A stretch of DNA of 38,768 nt, taken from Bacteroidales bacterium. GTDB taxonomy: Bacteria; Bacteroidota; Bacteroidia; Bacteroidales; UBA932. A program made the position numbers and the translations under genes. Under the pieces are notes generated by a model. That model was given only the letters and a program-made list of their open reading frames with translations. It was not told the origin of the DNA and made no database searches. The stretch lies in the NCBI GenBank assembly GCA_021443665.1, contig JABUTN010000003.1, forward strand, positions 57,773 to 96,540. The letters run 5' to 3'. Shown piece by piece: positions 37,912 to 38,768 of this stretch; positions within the stretch are counted from its first letter, which is position 1; each line of letters begins with the position of its first letter.

Positions 37912-38768
37912 ATGCCGGACCGCAAAAGCTCGAAAACCGCTTCTTCCGACCTGTTCAACCGCTACATCTGGCTGGCCAACACTGTCTATTCGGCGGGGAG
38001 CATCACCTTCGCGGAGATTGCGGCGAAATGGCTGCAGTCCCGGTGGAACAGTGACGGCAGCGAACTTCCCTTACGCACCTTCCACGACCACCGCAAGGCC
38101 GTTGAGGAAATGTTCGACATCAACATCGAGTGCGACCGCAGGAACGGTTTCCGCTACCATATAGAAAATGCTGGCGACCTGGACAAGGGCAAGCTGCGCA
38201 AGTGGCTGCTCGGCTCGATGGCCGTCAATAACCTGCTCTCAGAAGGCAGGAGCCTGCACAAACGCATCCTGCTGGAAGAAATCCCTTCGGGCATAAATAT
38301 GCTGTCCACCTTCATAGAGGCGATGAAAGACGGACGGAGAATCCGCGCCCACCACAAAAGTTTCCACAAGAGCGAAGAGTACGACTTCGTCCTCGAGCCC
38401 TACTGCACCAAACTGTTCCACCAGAGATGGTATGTCCTCGGACGCAATGTGGAGAAGGACAGCCTCCGCGTATATGCCCTTGACAGGCTGTCGGAAGTCG
38501 GGATTTTGCCTGAAAATTTCAGTCTGCCCGAGGATTTTGACGGGGAGGAGTATTTTTGCGACTACTTCGGAGTATGGGCGGATTCGGATGTGGAACTCCA
38601 GACTGTGCGGATAAAGATTTTCGGGGCAAGCTGTGACTACACCCGCTCCCTGCCCCTCCATCATTCCCAGAAAGAAATCCTGAGCGGACAGGGCTGGGCC
38701 GTCTTCGAGTACCGTATCCGGCCGACAAAGGATTTCATCAACGAGCTTGCCGGAATGAGCGAATACTC
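37912..38768 (+). CDS. WYL-domain transcriptional regulator, truncated by the right window edge
   Basis: Own translation from ATG 37912: MPDRKSSKTASSDLFNRYIWLANTVYSAGSITFAEIAAKWLQSRW..., LEPYCTKLFHQRWYVLGRNVEKDSLRVYALDRLSEV. Open to the window edge, so absent from the ORF track. Confidence 0.87.
   Translation, partial: MPDRKSSKTASSDLFNRYIWLANTVYSAGSITFAEIAAKWLQSRWNSDGSELPLRTFHDHRKAVEEMFDINIECDRRNGFRYHIENAGDLDKGKLRKWLLGSMAVNNLLSEGRSLHKRILLEEIPSGINMLSTFIEAMKDGRRIRAHHKSFHKSEEYDFVLEPYCTKLFHQRWYVLGRNVEKDSLRVYALDRLSEVGILPENFSLPEDFDGEEYFCDYFGVWADSDVELQTVRIKIFGASCDYTRSLPLHHSQKEILSGQGWAVFEYRIRPTKDFINELAGMSEY

Noticed and set aside
1-38768. CRISPR arrays, tRNA/rRNA genes, IS elements or prophage
   Set aside because: No regular spaced repeats, tRNA-like cloverleafs, transposase or integrase signatures seen by eye; a tRNAscan/Infernal run would be needed to exclude small RNAs.

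Overview
Bacteroidota-type chromosomal window, gene-dense and GC-rich (by eye), with most genes on the minus strand in tightly packed or overlapping operons. From left to right: (i) an RND efflux operon (M16-like protein, DUF3109, TolC, MFP, RND pump; the pump runs off the left edge and is missing from the ORF track); (ii) a short plus-strand pair, TPR and U32-family protein; (iii) a minus-strand operon of two lipoproteins built almost entirely of 9 and 7 BACON-like repeats, then a YfhO-like membrane protein, DHFR and an EEP-family phosphatase/nuclease, joined by 4-nt ATGA overlaps; (iv) a housekeeping operon aspS-mrp-mutS-FtsX-type permease; (v) a fimbrillin-like lipoprotein with a repeat-bearing upstream region; (vi) a colinear cluster holding an orphan VgrG-like spike protein with an AT-rich C-terminal extension of about 390 aa, a separate beta-helical spike-like protein, an uncharacterised 275-aa protein, a sugar O-acetyltransferase and a GH43-like lipoprotein; (vii) a three-CxxCH cytochrome c peroxidase and a WYL-type regulator that runs off the right edge (also missing from the ORF track). 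The best candidate for an undescribed system is the VgrG-like/beta-helix/275-aa module. The second is the pair of BACON-array lipoproteins coupled to YfhO. No rRNA, tRNA, CRISPR array or transposase was recognised. All family calls are by eye, without database searches.
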